Positions 45,543-54,769 of a DNA stretch of 61,325 nucleotides are shown one piece after another. The stretch is from the NCBI GenBank assembly GCA_025057615.1, contig JANXBF010000004.1, positions 1 through 61,325 of the forward strand, in the 5' to 3' direction. The stretch's first letter is position 1. Each line of letters begins with the position of its first letter. The stretch is from Candidatus Calescibacterium sp. GTDB taxonomy: Bacteria > DRYD01. The translations under genes were made by a program, and so were the position numbers. The notes beneath the pieces were generated by a model, which saw only the letters and a program-made list of their open reading frames with translations, did no database searches and was not told where the DNA came from.

Positions 45543-46526
45543 ATGTTTGGTGTAGAAATAAGTGGTTTAGGTATTTATATTCCTCAAAAGAGGTTAACAA
45601 ATTTTGATCTTGAGAAAATAATGGATACTTCTGATGAATGGATATACCAGCGTACTGGTATAAAATATAGGTATGTTGTTGAAGATGGACTTAGTACTTC
45701 TGATTTGGCTTTATTTGCTGCTAAAGAAGCTTTAAATGAAGCTGAAAAACATGGAATAAAAGATATTGATTACATAATATTAGCTACGAATTCACCAGAT
45801 TATATAATACCTGCAACTTCGTCTGTTTTGCAAGGGAAATTGGGTATTAGCGCTGGAAGTATGGATGTTTTTTCCGGGTGTGCTGCTTTTGTTTATGCTC
45901 TTATTGTTGCTTCTAGTCTTATAAAATCTGGTTTGTCAAAGAATGTTCTTTTAGTTGGTGCAGAGGCTATTTCAAAGTATTTAGATTGGAGTGATAGAAG
46001 TGTTTCAATACTACTTGGTGATGGGGCTGGGGCTTTCGTGTTGTCAAGAATAAATGATAAAGATAGGGGAATAATTGATTGTAACGTTGGAACTGATGGG
46101 AGTAAAGCTGAGTTAATTTATATACCCGCAGGAGGAACAAAAGAACCATTTAGCGAAAAATCCATCGAAGATAAAAAGATTTATCTTAGAATGCAAGGTA
46201 GAGATGTTTTCAAAAGTGTTGTTTCTATCTTACCTTCTGAAATAAAGAAATTACTAGACAAAAATAATTTGAAACCCAATGATATTGATCTGTACATTTT
46301 TCATCAAGCAAATATAAGGATTATTAATGCTGTAATGGAGAATTTGGGAATAGATGAAAAAAAAGTTTATAACAATATAGAGAAGTATGCAAATACTTCT
46401 GCTGCCTCTGTTCCAATTGCTTTTTATGAAGCTTATAGAAAAAATATGATAGGTCCCAATTCTTTGGTTTTATTTTCTGCTTTTGGTGCTGGATTTACTT
46501 GGGCTAACGTACTATGGAAACTCTAA
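45543..46526 (+). CDS. fabH: 3-oxoacyl-[acyl-carrier-protein] synthase III
   Basis: FabH starts fatty acid synthesis by condensing acyl-CoA with malonyl-ACP. The 327-residue protein has the catalytic Cys in DVFSGCAAFVYAL (near 113), His in IFHQANIRI (near 254) and Asn in KYANTSAASVP (near 284), with WIYQRTGIKYR at the CoA tunnel. The other fab genes are not here. A weak SD precedes the ATG. Confidence 0.95.
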   Translation: MFGVEISGLGIYIPQKRLTNFDLEKIMDTSDEWIYQRTGIKYRYVVEDGLSTSDLALFAAKEALNEAEKHGIKDIDYIILATNSPDYIIPATSSVLQGKLGISAGSMDVFSGCAAFVYALIVASSLIKSGLSKNVLLVGAEAISKYLDWSDRSVSILLGDGAGAFVLSRINDKDRGIIDCNVGTDGSKAELIYIPAGGTKEPFSEKSIEDKKIYLRMQGRDVFKSVVSILPSEIKKLLDKNNLKPNDIDLYIFHQANIRIINAVMENLGIDEKKVYNNIEKYANTSAASVPIAFYEAYRKNMIGPNSLVLFSAFGAGFTWANVLWKL

Positions 46527-46548
46527 CATTAAAAGGAGGAATATACTT

Positions 46549-47253
46549 ATGTTTCTTAGGGATGAAGATAGAGCAGAAATAAAAAAGCAATTGGGTGAAA
46601 TGAAAAATGACATGGAATTGTTATTATTCTCCCAGAAAATAGGTTGTGAGTATTGTTCCGAAACCGAGCAACTTCTGAAAGAACTTGTTGATACTTTACC
46701 AAATCTGAAATTGGTAATCTATAACCCCGTTTTAGATGAGGATGTATCCAAGAAATATAATATTGGTAAAGAGCTACCAGTTATAGGTGTTAGATCTCAA
46801 AGTAATCCTTATACATCTAATGTTAAATTTTTGGGTATTCCAGCTGCATATGAATTTACCTGGTTACTATCTTTAATAAATATGGTTGCTAATGATAGAT
46901 ATCCTCTTCAAGAATCTACTGCTAATAGTATAAAGGAAATGGATCGGATATTGGATAATAATTCTGCGGTTCTTGAGTTATGGGTTTTTGTAACCCCCAC
47001 TTGTCCTTACTGTCCAATAATGAGTATTAATTCTACTGCTGTGGCTTTATTGTCTAAAAATGTAAGAGCTATTCTTGTGGAGGTTTCAGAATTTCCTGAA
47101 TTTGCTCAGAGGTATTCCATAATGGGGGTCCCAAAAACAGTATTTAAACTCATAAAACAGGATAAAGTTGTTGAGGCTTCAGTAGAAGGTGCATTACCAG
47201 AAAACAAGTTTGTTGATAAGTTGGTTAGTTTCGTTCAACAGAATTTAAAATAG
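46549..47253 (+). CDS. protein disulfide oxidoreductase, double thioredoxin fold
   Basis: About 234 residues with two thioredoxin-like domains, active sites CEYC (near 33) and CPYC (near 152), and the cis-Pro segment MGVPKTVFKL in the second. This is the Pyrococcus-type PDO, typical of thermophiles where cytosolic proteins carry disulfides; it may work with a thioredoxin reductase-like enzyme elsewhere. The track start at 46483 lies inside fabH; AAAAGGAGGA clearly sets ATG 46549. Confidence 0.9.
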   Translation: MFLRDEDRAEIKKQLGEMKNDMELLLFSQKIGCEYCSETEQLLKELVDTLPNLKLVIYNPVLDEDVSKKYNIGKELPVIGVRSQSNPYTSNVKFLGIPAAYEFTWLLSLINMVANDRYPLQESTANSIKEMDRILDNNSAVLELWVFVTPTCPYCPIMSINSTAVALLSKNVRAILVEVSEFPEFAQRYSIMGVPKTVFKLIKQDKVVEASVEGALPENKFVDKLVSFVQQNLK

Positions 47254-47428
47254 CAAATATTTGTTAGTAGCAGAAATATTATATATAATGTTTCAATAAA
47301 TCGGAATGGTAGTTCCTAATTCTTTTAATAGATTTGAATTTTAATTTACTGATCTTTTTGAATTCTTTATTATTAAGTAATTTAAATGGGCAATTAGAAC
47401 ATTATCACTTCAAGGGATTATTTTTTGT

Positions 47429-47458
47429 TTTGATAAAATAAAATTTGATAAAATAAAA
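47429..47458. repeat. 15-bp tandem duplication
   Basis: TTTGATAAAATAAAA occurs twice, head to tail with no spacer, directly beyond the hsp20 terminator in the PDO-hsp20 gap. It may be replication slippage or a T-rich extension of the terminator when read on the minus strand. Confidence 0.7.
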
Positions 47459-47459
47459 A

Positions 47460-47483
47460 AGCACACCTTTAAAAAGGTGTGCT
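47460..47483 (-). terminator. intrinsic terminator of hsp20
   Basis: AGCACACCTTT pairs perfectly with AAAGGTGTGCT around a 2-nt centre. On the minus strand it is followed by TTTTTTATTTTATC, a clear T tract. It lies about 25 bp past the hsp20 stop. The plus-strand side has no T tract, so it does not obviously stop transcription from the disulfide oxidoreductase gene. Confidence 0.88.
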
Positions 47484-47508
47484 CCTAAAACTTATAAGTT
47501 ATTCCGAA

Positions 47509-47988
47509 TTATGAAATTTTTACTTTGTGTCCTTGTGGGTTTGAGGTTGTCAATGGCAATGTTACTTTCAATACACCATTTTCATATTTAGCTTGAACAT
47601 TTTGAGTATTAACTGGGAATGGTAGAGTTACTTGTCTATAGAAACTTCCAAAAGGATATTCATAGAAATAGAATGTTGGAGTATTTCCTTCACCCCAAGG
47701 TGATTTAAATGATCCACTTATTGTTAAGGTATCTTCTGTTACATTAACTTCTAATTGATCTTTATTTATACCTGGAACGAATATTTCGCAGCACAATGTG
47801 TTGTTTTCTACCCACATATTCATTGGTGGTAGCCATGTCCAGTTGGAGGGGGTTGATGTTGTTGATGTTGAAGGGGTCATGGAACCAAAAATATCTCCCA
47901 TTAAGTTTTCTACTAGGTTGTGAATTCTTTCGAGTTCAGATATCATTGATCTTCTTCCCATAGGTCTCCTTTCTCTCAATGTTAACAT
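47509..47988 (-). CDS. small heat shock protein (Hsp20/alpha-crystallin)
   Basis: An ATP-independent holdase. The 159-residue protein has an Arg-rich N-terminus with a Ser/Thr-rich linker, then the alpha-crystallin domain with PGINKDQLEVNVTEDTLTISG and KYENGVLKVTLPL. The C-terminal IXI-type tail is weak (KVKIS end). A perfect AAGGAGGTGAT is upstream and a hairpin terminator follows, so it is monocistronic. HspR encoded at 55 kb might control it, but I see no HAIR element. Confidence 0.93.
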   Translation of the reverse strand: MLTLRERRPMGRRSMISELERIHNLVENLMGDIFGSMTPSTSTTSTPSNWTWLPPMNMWVENNTLCCEIFVPGINKDQLEVNVTEDTLTISGSFKSPWGEGNTPTFYFYEYPFGSFYRQVTLPFPVNTQNVQAKYENGVLKVTLPLTTSNPQGHKVKIS

Positions 47989-48299
47989 AGTTAATCACCT
48001 CCTTTATACTTTCTTTATTCTTTTTCCGTTCTCTTTATTTTATCTTATCATACCCCTTCCATTTAATTTAATTCCCAATCAAAAATTTTTTATACATCGA
48101 TTCTATTTTTTTTATCATTAAAATAATTGATTTATGTCAATAATATTGTCTAAAAAATAATGATTTTATGTAATTATTGTTAAAAATAGGAGGTAAGTTG
48201 AAAATTGTTGTATAATAATATTTAGTGTACAGGGATGTGAATGTAAAATTTCAGGGTTATCTGATTATTTAGTATATTATTTAGGAGGGGGTATTAAGG
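47989..48299. other. divergent intergenic region between hsp20 and hutU
   Basis: This 311-bp AT-rich region is the largest true gap. It holds the hsp20 leader, a pyrimidine-rich stretch, an FNR/CRP-like palindrome (48127-48140), a perfect TATAAT at 48211-48216 without a clear -35, and an SD-like AGGAGGT at 48189 before a five-codon TTG frame. No coding region or structured RNA was seen. Confidence 0.5.
48127..48140. promoter_or_regulatory. FNR/CRP-like palindrome
   Basis: TTGATTTATGTCAA has the TTGAT-N4-ATCAA layout of FNR/CRP-family sites with one mismatch. It lies between the divergent hsp20 and hutU genes, about 70 bp before the TATAAT on the hutU side. No such regulator is encoded in the window, so this is a motif-level suggestion. 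Confidence 0.3.
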
Positions 48300-49946
48300 A
48301 TGACAAGAATCGTAATAAAGTCTTTTAGAGGTCCTCTATTGAATTCCAAGGATTGGCCGCAAGAAGCTGCTTTGAGAATGATAATGAACAATTTAGATCC
48401 AGAGGTTGCTGAAAATCCCTCAGAATTGGTAGTATATGGTGGAAGCGGAAAAGCTGCCAGAAATTGGGAAGCTTTTAATAAAATTGTTGAAACTCTACAA
48501 AAATTGGAAAATGATGAAACTTTAGTTGTCCAATCTGGTAAACCGGTGGCCGTTTTCAGAACATTTGAGAACTCACCAAGAGTAATTATCGTTAACTCCA
48601 TGCTTGTTCCCAATTGGGCTAACTGGGAACACTTTAGGGAACTCGAAGCTAAAGGACTTATAATGTATGGGCAAATGACTGCTGGAAGCTGGATATATAT
48701 AGGTACACAAGGGATAATCCAAGGAACGTATGAAACTTTTTATTCACTAGCTAAACAACATTTTGGAGGTAGTTTGAAAGGAAAGCTTGTTGTTACGGCT
48801 GGTTTGGGAGGAATGGGTGGTGCTCAACCATTGGCTATTACTCTAAATGATGGGGTTGCTCTTATCGCAGAGGTTGACAAAAGTAGAATAAAAAGAAGGC
48901 TGGATGCAATGTATCTTGATGTATACTCTGATTCTATTGAGGATGCAGTAAGAATAGCCTTAAAACATAAATCGGAAGGTAAGGCTATTTCTATAGGAGT
49001 CCATACGAATGCGGCTACTCTCTTGGAATATCTGTACAAAAATGAAATTTATCCTGATGTTATAACAGATCAGACTTCTGCACATGATGAATTGAATGGG
49101 TATGTTCCAGAGAATATTGAATTTGAAAAGGCTTTGGAATTAAGGAAAGTTAATCCCCAGGAGTATATTAAAAGAAGTTTGGAAACAATATTTAAACATT
49201 GTTACTATATGGTTGAATTCAAAAAGAAAGGAGTTATTGTTTTTGATTATGGAAATAACATAAGGGGACAGGCTTACAGAGCTGGTTTCAAAGATGCGTT
49301 TTATTTTGATGGGTTTGTTAAACTTTACATAAGACCTCTTTTTTGTGAAGGTAAGGGTCCTTTTAGATGGGTTGCTCTTTCTGGAAACCCTAAAGATATA
49401 TATGAGACAGATAACGCAATTATTAAACTTTTTCCTGATGATGAAGGAGTTAAAAGGTGGATAGTTAAAGCTCAAAACAGGATAAAGTTTCAGGGTTTAC
49501 CTGCAAGAATATGTTGGCTGGGCTATGGCCAAAGGGATAAGGCAGGTATGTACTTTAATTATTTGGTTGAGAAAGGTATATTGGAAGCACCTATTGTAAT
49601 AGGTAGAGATCATCTAGATACCGGTAGTGTTGCCTCTCCTTACAGAGAGACTGAGGGTATGCTTGATGGATCCGATGCAATTGCTGATTGGCCTATACTT
49701 AATGCTTTGCTTAATACTGCCTCAGGTGCACATTGGGTTTCCGTACACCATGGTGGGGGAGTGGGTATTGGTAATTCAATCCACGCAGGTGTTGTTGTTG
49801 TTGCAGATGGTAAAAAGCGCACATATGACAGATTGGAAAGAGTTCTTACAAATGATCCTGGTATAGGAGTTGTGAGGCATGCCGATGCCGGTTATGAAAT
49901 AGCTAAAAAAACCGCCAAGGAAAAGGAAATAAAATGGATAGAATAG
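48300..49946 (+). CDS. hutU: urocanate hydratase
   Basis: HutU converts urocanate to imidazolonepropionate in histidine degradation, using tightly bound NAD+ as an electrophile. The 548-residue length is standard. Motifs include [54 protein letters not shown] and [14 protein letters not shown] with the conserved Cys, and [16 protein letters not shown]. The SD GGAGGGGG is strong. hutH and hutI are not nearby; instead an IscU-like gene overlaps the 3' end by 13 nt. Confidence 0.96.
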   Translation: MTRIVIKSFRGPLLNSKDWPQEAALRMIMNNLDPEVAENPSELVVYGGSGKAARNWEAFNKIVETLQKLENDETLVVQSGKPVAVFRTFENSPRVIIVNSMLVPNWANWEHFRELEAKGLIMYGQMTAGSWIYIGTQGIIQGTYETFYSLAKQHFGGSLKGKLVVTAGLGGMGGAQPLAITLNDGVALIAEVDKSRIKRRLDAMYLDVYSDSIEDAVRIALKHKSEGKAISIGVHTNAATLLEYLYKNEIYPDVITDQTSAHDELNGYVPENIEFEKALELRKVNPQEYIKRSLETIFKHCYYMVEFKKKGVIVFDYGNNIRGQAYRAGFKDAFYFDGFVKLYIRPLFCEGKGPFRWVALSGNPKDIYETDNAIIKLFPDDEGVKRWIVKAQNRIKFQGLPARICWLGYGQRDKAGMYFNYLVEKGILEAPIVIGRDHLDTGSVASPYRETEGMLDGSDAIADWPILNALLNTASGAHWVSVHHGGGVGIGNSIHAGVVVVADGKKRTYDRLERVLTNDPGIGVVRHADAGYEIAKKTAKEKEIKWIE

Positions 49947-50326
49947 ATCAAGAAAAGTTAGAATTGTTTTTGGAACATTTTGAGAATTCCCCTTATAGAA
50001 AAAAGATGGAAATTTTCGATGTTGAGCTTGAAGGGGGAAACCCCGGTTGTGGAGACATAGTAAAAATATATATGAAAGTTAATCCAGATAATACTACAGA
50101 GTTTTCTTTTGAGGGTTCTGGATGTACTATTAGTCAGGCTTCCACCTCTATTCTTATTGAAAACATTCAAGGGAAAAAAATAGAAGAAATTGAAAACATT
50201 GATCTCAATTTTCTCTGGAGTTTAATAGGTAAGGATGTGTACACATTAAGACCGAATTGTGCTTCGTTAGGACTTAACGTTCTTAAAGCGGTCTTGAAAA
50301 AATATAAAAGAATAAAATTAGGTTAG
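49934..50326 (+). CDS. Fe-S cluster assembly scaffold (IscU/SufU/NifU-N family)
   Basis: A scaffold on which [2Fe-2S] or [4Fe-4S] clusters are built. The 130-residue protein has the three ligand cysteines in [21 protein letters not shown] and [13 protein letters not shown], with the conserved Asp after the first. The Leu-Pro-Pro-Val-Lys chaperone motif of IscU is missing, so it is nearer SufU. It overlaps hutU and is followed by a pseudopilin gene in TAGTG overlap. No sufS/iscS is in the window, though many Fe-S proteins are. Confidence 0.9.
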   Translation: MDRIDQEKLELFLEHFENSPYRKKMEIFDVELEGGNPGCGDIVKIYMKVNPDNTTEFSFEGSGCTISQASTSILIENIQGKKIEEIENIDLNFLWSLIGKDVYTLRPNCASLGLNVLKAVLKKYKRIKLG

Positions 50327-50793
50327 TGAAAGGATTTTCTACAGTTGAGATTATAATCAGCACGCTTATAATTTTCGCATTGATATTGATTGCTTTTTAT
50401 TATTATTGGTATAATGTAGAATATGCTCGTATAGCTTCTTTCATACAAAATGTCAGGTTTTTAAAGATAGCCTCTGAAAAATATTATGTTGATAAAAATA
50501 AGTATCCAAATTCTGTTGTTGATCTATTAGCTGATCCCTACAGGGATTATTTACCCAAGTTTTTGGCGACTACTTTCATGTATTCTCCATGGAACACACA
50601 GATACTACTTAAAAATGTAAACTATGAAAATAAATCTGTTCTTTTCCTTTACCTTGAATATAAATTAAAAAAGAGGGATTATATTTCCTATTTTATACGT
50701 CAAAAGATAATGAAAGAAATCTATTTTTTTGATTATTATCGTTCTAATAAAAGTGAATATATGATTTTTGTTATTTCTTTTGTTTGGAGATAG
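50326..50793 (+). CDS. type IV pilin-like (pseudopilin) protein
   Basis: The 155-residue product starts with a class III signal, MKGFSTVEIIISTLIIFALILI: prepilin peptidase would cut after Gly3, leaving Phe1 and Glu5, as in pilins and pseudopilins. The rest is a short soluble domain without obvious disulfide cysteines. It begins at a GTG overlapping the IscU-like stop. PilC at 13.3 kb may belong to the same system. The 3' end overlaps the convergent antiporter gene by 23 nt. Confidence 0.8.
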   Translation: MKGFSTVEIIISTLIIFALILIAFYYYWYNVEYARIASFIQNVRFLKIASEKYYVDKNKYPNSVVDLLADPYRDYLPKFLATTFMYSPWNTQILLKNVNYENKSVLFLYLEYKLKKRDYISYFIRQKIMKEIYFFDYYRSNKSEYMIFVISFVWR

Positions 50794-51877
50794 TTTTTCT
50801 TTGTAAGGAAATCTTCTCTATTAAAACGATTATGTTTGATAAAAGAATTGATATGAAAGCAAATATTTCTACATTCGCAAATTTGGAAACGTATGCTGAA
50901 AATTCTCCACGAGGTAGAAAAAAGACTATATCCTCTTTCTTGAATTTTATCCTTGAATATTTAAATGCTAAATATGTGGTTAGTATTTTTAAGATTATAA
51001 AAAAAGGTATAAGTAGTAATATTGTATAATTCAATGATACTTCTATATTAAGTTTGGTTTTACTCATGAAGTCAAGGATAAAAAGTCCTATTGAAAAATT
51101 TTTCAATGGTTCTAGTTTGGGTCTGATTGAATTTGAAACACTTTGGGATATAAATAATGATGAAAAAAACATTATTAATACTTCTGGTAAATGTAGCATT
51201 TTTGATAGAGAATACAATAATAAAAAATATCCAAGTATAAAGAATATACCTATTTCTTCCTGAATGTATCTTTCCAAAAGAGGTGAATATCTATTTATAA
51301 CAAATTTTGATAATAGAAATATCAATATTATTACTATAATCGTTAAAAAAAGTGTAATTATTGGGGAATTGTTCTTACTCATTGAATATAGGCTTAAAAT
51401 TGATAGTATTACTATCAGTATTATGTCTTCAAATAGGAGTATTCCTATCATTATTTCTGCAGCCTTTGATACCAATTTTTTCTGAAATTCTAATATTTTT
51501 ACAACTATGGCCGTGCTGGATGGATATAGACAAATTCCTAAGATAAGAGATAGGAAAAAATCTTTTGTTATTAGGTATAATATTATGAAAGGAATTAATA
51601 GGTTGAATAAATCAAATAATGAACTAACTAAACTTTTTTTTAAGTTGCTAATGAAAGCCTCTATTGTATATCCCAATCCTAATGAGAAGAATATGAATGA
51701 TATTGCTGTTTCTGAAAATATTTTCAAAGCTTCTATAGAAAAATTGAAATTATAAAAACTATTTAATATTGCGATTAATGATCCAATGAATATACTTACC
51801 AATACAAAGGAAACTCTCAAAATGATGGAAAATAAAAATATCATAACCATTACGATGGAAACCAAAATTTCATTCAT
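50771..51877 (-). CDS. CPA2-family cation:proton antiporter
   Basis: A membrane antiporter of the KefB/NapA type exchanging Na+ or K+ for H+. The 368-residue protein has about 11-12 helices, with GLGYTIEAF, YPSSTAIVVKILEF (the KefB-like SST/AIVVK stretch) and GILLFEDIILIV. It lacks a C-terminal RCK/TrkA-N domain. It is transcribed alone, divergent from rplY, with no clear SD. Confidence 0.82.
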   Translation of the reverse strand: MNEILVSIVMVMIFLFSIILRVSFVLVSIFIGSLIAILNSFYNFNFSIEALKIFSETAISFIFFSLGLGYTIEAFISNLKKSLVSSLFDLFNLLIPFIILYLITKDFFLSLILGICLYPSSTAIVVKILEFQKKLVSKAAEIMIGILLFEDIILIVILSILSLYSMSKNNSPIITLFLTIIVIILIFLLSKFVINRYSPLLERYIQEEIGIFFILGYFLLLYSLSKMLHLPEVLIMFFSSLFISQSVSNSIRPKLEPLKNFSIGLFILDFMSKTKLNIEVSLNYTILLLIPFFIILKILTTYLAFKYSRIKFKKEDIVFFLPRGEFSAYVSKFANVEIFAFISILLSNIIVLIEKISLQRKTISKQKK

Positions 51878-51943
51878 ATTAAATATATTTTTCCTTGTAA
51901 AATTTTTGCCTTTTTTGTAGGAAATATTATCGATCTATAGAAA

Positions 51944-51949
51944 TATAAT
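51944..51949 (+). promoter_or_regulatory. candidate -10 box of the rplY promoter
   Basis: A perfect TATAAT lies 38 bp before the rplY ATG in the 109-bp divergent gap; expected start of transcription leaves a leader of about 30 nt carrying AGAAGGGGG. No good -35 element is seen. Confidence 0.35.
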
Positions 51950-51986
51950 AATTAGAAAGATTTTTACAGAAGGGGGAAAATTTATT

Positions 51987-52571
51987 ATGTTGGCTACTCT
52001 TACTAAAGCTGAAAGAGAATCGATTATAATAGAAGCAAGCAATAGGAATCATGGCAAAGTTGAATCAAAAAACATAAGACATAAAGGTTTTGTTCCCGCT
52101 TGTCTATATGGAAAAGATATACAAAACAAAACAATTTCTATTTCATTAAAAGATGCCACAAAACTCAGAACGGGGCAAATAGTACAACTGAAAATAGATG
52201 GTGATTATTATAGAAGTGTGGTTAAAGAAATACAATATGATTATCTTAAAGATAAGATAATACATGTAGATTTTATGGCATTGGTTGAAGGTAGATTCAT
52301 TGAAATTGAAGTTCCTCTTGAAATAACAGGTGAAAGTCAAGGAGTTAAAAAAGGTGGAATACTTCAAGTACTACTTAATACGTTGAAATTGAAAGTGCTT
52401 CCCAACAACATACCTGAAAAGATAGTGTTAAATGTAACAAATCTTGATATTGGTGATAGTATCCATGTATCGGATTTAGTGAATATAGAGGAATTTAAGG
52501 GAATAAAATTTGTTAACAGAGCGGATACAACCATAGTTACTGTAACCTCAGCTGAGGAAAAAACTGAATAA
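51987..52571 (+). CDS. rplY: 50S ribosomal protein L25 (CTC form)
   Basis: L25 binds 5S rRNA. The 194-residue protein has the L25 domain with RHKGFVPACLYGKDIQNKTISI and KIIHVDFMALVEGRFIEIEVPLEITGESQGVKKGGIL, then the extra C-terminal TL5/CTC domain. SD AAGGGGG. pth, a common neighbour, does not follow; a roadblock-like/HEPN gene pair does. Confidence 0.94.
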   Translation: MLATLTKAERESIIIEASNRNHGKVESKNIRHKGFVPACLYGKDIQNKTISISLKDATKLRTGQIVQLKIDGDYYRSVVKEIQYDYLKDKIIHVDFMALVEGRFIEIEVPLEITGESQGVKKGGILQVLLNTLKLKVLPNNIPEKIVLNVTNLDIGDSIHVSDLVNIEEFKGIKFVNRADTTIVTVTSAEEKTE

Positions 52572-52591
52572 CCCAAATAAAATTATTTTTA

Positions 52592-52888
52592 ATGAATCAG
52601 GTATCCGAAAAAATAATAAATATTTTTAAAAATAACAAAGAAATATTGGCTATATATACTTTTTCTAATTTAAGAAATATATTTGGACAAAATATAAAAG
52701 ACGAAATACTTAATAATGTTAAAAATATTCTAGAAAATTTTAAAAAAAACATGGATTTTGATTATATAACCTTCAATATGAAGGATTATACCATTATTGC
52801 TTTCAAGTACAATCAGGAAATAATTATTATTTTTGGTGTTCCCAATATTAAGGAACCTGTAATAAGAGTTAGTATAAAATCATTATGA
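52592..52888 (+). CDS. small unknown protein, possibly roadblock/LC7-like
   Basis: The 98-residue product alternates helix and strand (..DYITFNMKDYTIIAFKYNQEIIIIFGVP..), reminiscent of roadblock/LC7 domains that regulate small GTPases, but the match is weak. It is not a MNT nucleotidyltransferase (no GSxARG), so it does not form the usual MNT-HEPN toxin pair with the next gene, which it overlaps by 4 nt (ATGA). Confidence 0.45.
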   Translation: MNQVSEKIINIFKNNKEILAIYTFSNLRNIFGQNIKDEILNNVKNILENFKKNMDFDYITFNMKDYTIIAFKYNQEIIIIFGVPNIKEPVIRVSIKSL

Positions 52889-53301
52889 AAGAAAGAAAAG
52901 ATTTGAAGAAATTAATATATGAATCCTGGTATAAACAGAGCAAAAGAGATATAGATGTTGCCAACCTATGTTTAGAAAAAGGTTATTATGAGTGGGCATG
53001 CTTTTGTTACCAAGAAGCAACAGTTAAAATCATAAAATCATTACTTAAAAAATTGGATTTAGATTCATTTAGACACTCCGTTTTTAGTTTATTGGAAACC
53101 CTGAATCAAAAGGTTAGTATTCCAGAAGAGCTATTCGAATTTGCCAAAGAAATAGACAAACACTATATCATCTCCAGATACCCTGGTGCAAATATGCTTA
53201 AACCACCCTATGAAAATTATAGTATTGAAGATGCAAGACAAATACAGAAAATATCTAAAAAAATTATTGAATTTATTGAACAAGAAATTATTAGCAAGTA
53301 A
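52885..53301 (+). CDS. HEPN-domain protein
   Basis: The 138-residue all-helical protein matches HEPN domains: SKRDIDVANLCLEKGYYEWACFCYQEATVKIIKSLL, a HSVFSLLETL stretch and KEIDKHYIISRYPGANM. The RX4-6H ribonuclease motif of toxin HEPN proteins is not visible, so a nuclease role is doubtful. Paired with a small partner upstream and overlapping the next gene's N-terminal coding region. Confidence 0.78.
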   Translation: MKERKDLKKLIYESWYKQSKRDIDVANLCLEKGYYEWACFCYQEATVKIIKSLLKKLDLDSFRHSVFSLLETLNQKVSIPEELFEFAKEIDKHYIISRYPGANMLKPPYENYSIEDARQIQKISKKIIEFIEQEIISK

Positions 53302-54769
53302 ATTTTTATTCTCAATATTTGTTATTATTCTTTTTTTAGTTTATAATTCCCCTGCAATTACTAAAATTGGTGATTTTTATAAATTAAATATGGATTTTTT
53401 TTATGACTCAGAAAAAATATATATTCAAACAGATACTCCATTGACTTACAAAATCTTTTATACTTCTCCAAATGAGGTAAATATATTCTTTCCTTTCGTA
53501 GAAATTTACGATAATCAAATTGAGCATTCTTTTTATAAAATAAAAACTTTTAACAATCATTATTATTCTGTAATAAAAGTTAATACTTTTTATCCTATAC
53601 CTTATGAGTTAATAAGTTTTGAAAATGATGAAGAAAATGGTAAAATTGTTATTTCTTTTCCCCTGGAATATAAAATAGTCAATACACTCTATTTTTATAC
53701 TCCTGATAATAGAGTTATGGCTAAATTACATTACAAAATTTTTTTAAGAGAATTTCTAAAAAATAAGATAAATATTTTTTCTTACAATATGCAAATCCAA
53801 GACTTCAATTTGTTTAATATTAGATTTATTCAAAATGAAAACAAAGAGGATTTGGATTTCATTAAAGATGGTTTCTGGTTTGCCATAAATGGTACCTATT
53901 TTGCAAAGTTTAATAACAAGTATTCAACTGTTGCAGCGGTAGTTTATGATAATCGAATCTTATCTTATCCTGTGGAACACAGACCTCCAAGAGGTTTTTG
54001 GGGTGTTCTTAAAAATGAAGATGGTTATTCTTTTCTTTTTGACAGACTTCCAAACTTAAGGAAGGATTTTGAAAATTTTATAAATTCTTTAAAAAGGGAG
54101 CATAATATATACTTCCTTATTCAAGCTGGTCCTCTTATACATAGGGATTTTTCTTTTGTTATGGACCCTGATTTGGAAGCTTTTGGAACCAAAGGTAACA
54201 ACATAATAGAACCTGCTCCAAGAACAGTTATCTACATCGATAAAAATAATAATGTAAATTTTGAAACAATCTATGGGGTTGGTGTAAAGAGGAAATCTGG
54301 ACTAACTTTGTATGAATTGGCTAGTTATCTTTATGATTCTAAGGACTCTATAAATTTGGATGGAGGAAGTTCTACTTGTATGTACGTGGCTAATAAAAAA
54401 TTAGAACCGCTTTTTCAAAAAAATTTCCCCTTTAAATCACAAAACTATATAGTTTTCTATACTGATAAAGACTTTTATACTGTTTCTCCCAGAAATCTAT
54501 ACTATTATTTTCCTGGTATATTTGGAATTGATCATAATAATCTTTCTCAGGATAAAACTTTTGGAACTAAATATGTTACTTTCTTTGATGGTTACCAAAA
54601 GTATCAGAAAGTGATTTATAACGATAGTCTTGAATATTTTGATAATAAAGACAAGAAAATGGTGTTTATTCAGACCAACGATATAGAGCTATCATTGGAA
54701 AAATTAAATCTTAAAAATCCAAAAAATGTAGTGAAATACTATAATTGTTATATTATTCAATATGAATGA
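53276..54769 (+). CDS. secreted phosphodiester glycosidase-like protein (NAGPA/DUF2233)
   Basis: About 497 residues from TTG 53276, giving a signal peptide MNKKLLASKFLFSIFVIILFLVYN. The second half has the NAGPA fold with FAINGTYFAKFNN, FLIQAGPLIH and the hallmark INLDGGSSTCMY, as in phosphodiester-N-acetylglucosaminidases acting on sugar phosphodiesters of the envelope. The N-terminal 180 residues are a separate beta-rich region (AMIN-like). The track start 53186 lies within the HEPN gene. There is no SD; the start is inside HEPN, so translation is probably coupled. Confidence 0.8.
   Translation: MNKKLLASKFLFSIFVIILFLVYNSPAITKIGDFYKLNMDFFYDSEKIYIQTDTPLTYKIFYTSPNEVNIFFPFVEIYDNQIEHSFYKIKTFNNHYYSVIKVNTFYPIPYELISFENDEENGKIVISFPLEYKIVNTLYFYTPDNRVMAKLHYKIFLREFLKNKINIFSYNMQIQDFNLFNIRFIQNENKEDLDFIKDGFWFAINGTYFAKFNNKYSTVAAVVYDNRILSYPVEHRPPRGFWGVLKNEDGYSFLFDRLPNLRKDFENFINSLKREHNIYFLIQAGPLIHRDFSFVMDPDLEAFGTKGNNIIEPAPRTVIYIDKNNNVNFETIYGVGVKRKSGLTLYELASYLYDSKDSINLDGGSSTCMYVANKKLEPLFQKNFPFKSQNYIVFYTDKDFYTVSPRNLYYYFPGIFGIDHNNLSQDKTFGTKYVTFFDGYQKYQKVIYNDSLEYFDNKDKKMVFIQTNDIELSLEKLNLKNPKNVVKYYNCYIIQYE

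Noticed and set aside
46483-46548. Upstream start of the disulfide oxidoreductase ORF
   Set aside because: It lies in the fabH 3' end, and a strong SD sets ATG 46549.
53186-53275. Upstream start of the phosphodiester glycosidase ORF
   Set aside because: It lies within the HEPN gene; TTG 53276 gives a proper signal peptide.
52592-53301. MNT-HEPN toxin-antitoxin system
   Set aside because: The upstream protein has no nucleotidyltransferase motif and the HEPN protein has no RX4-6H motif.
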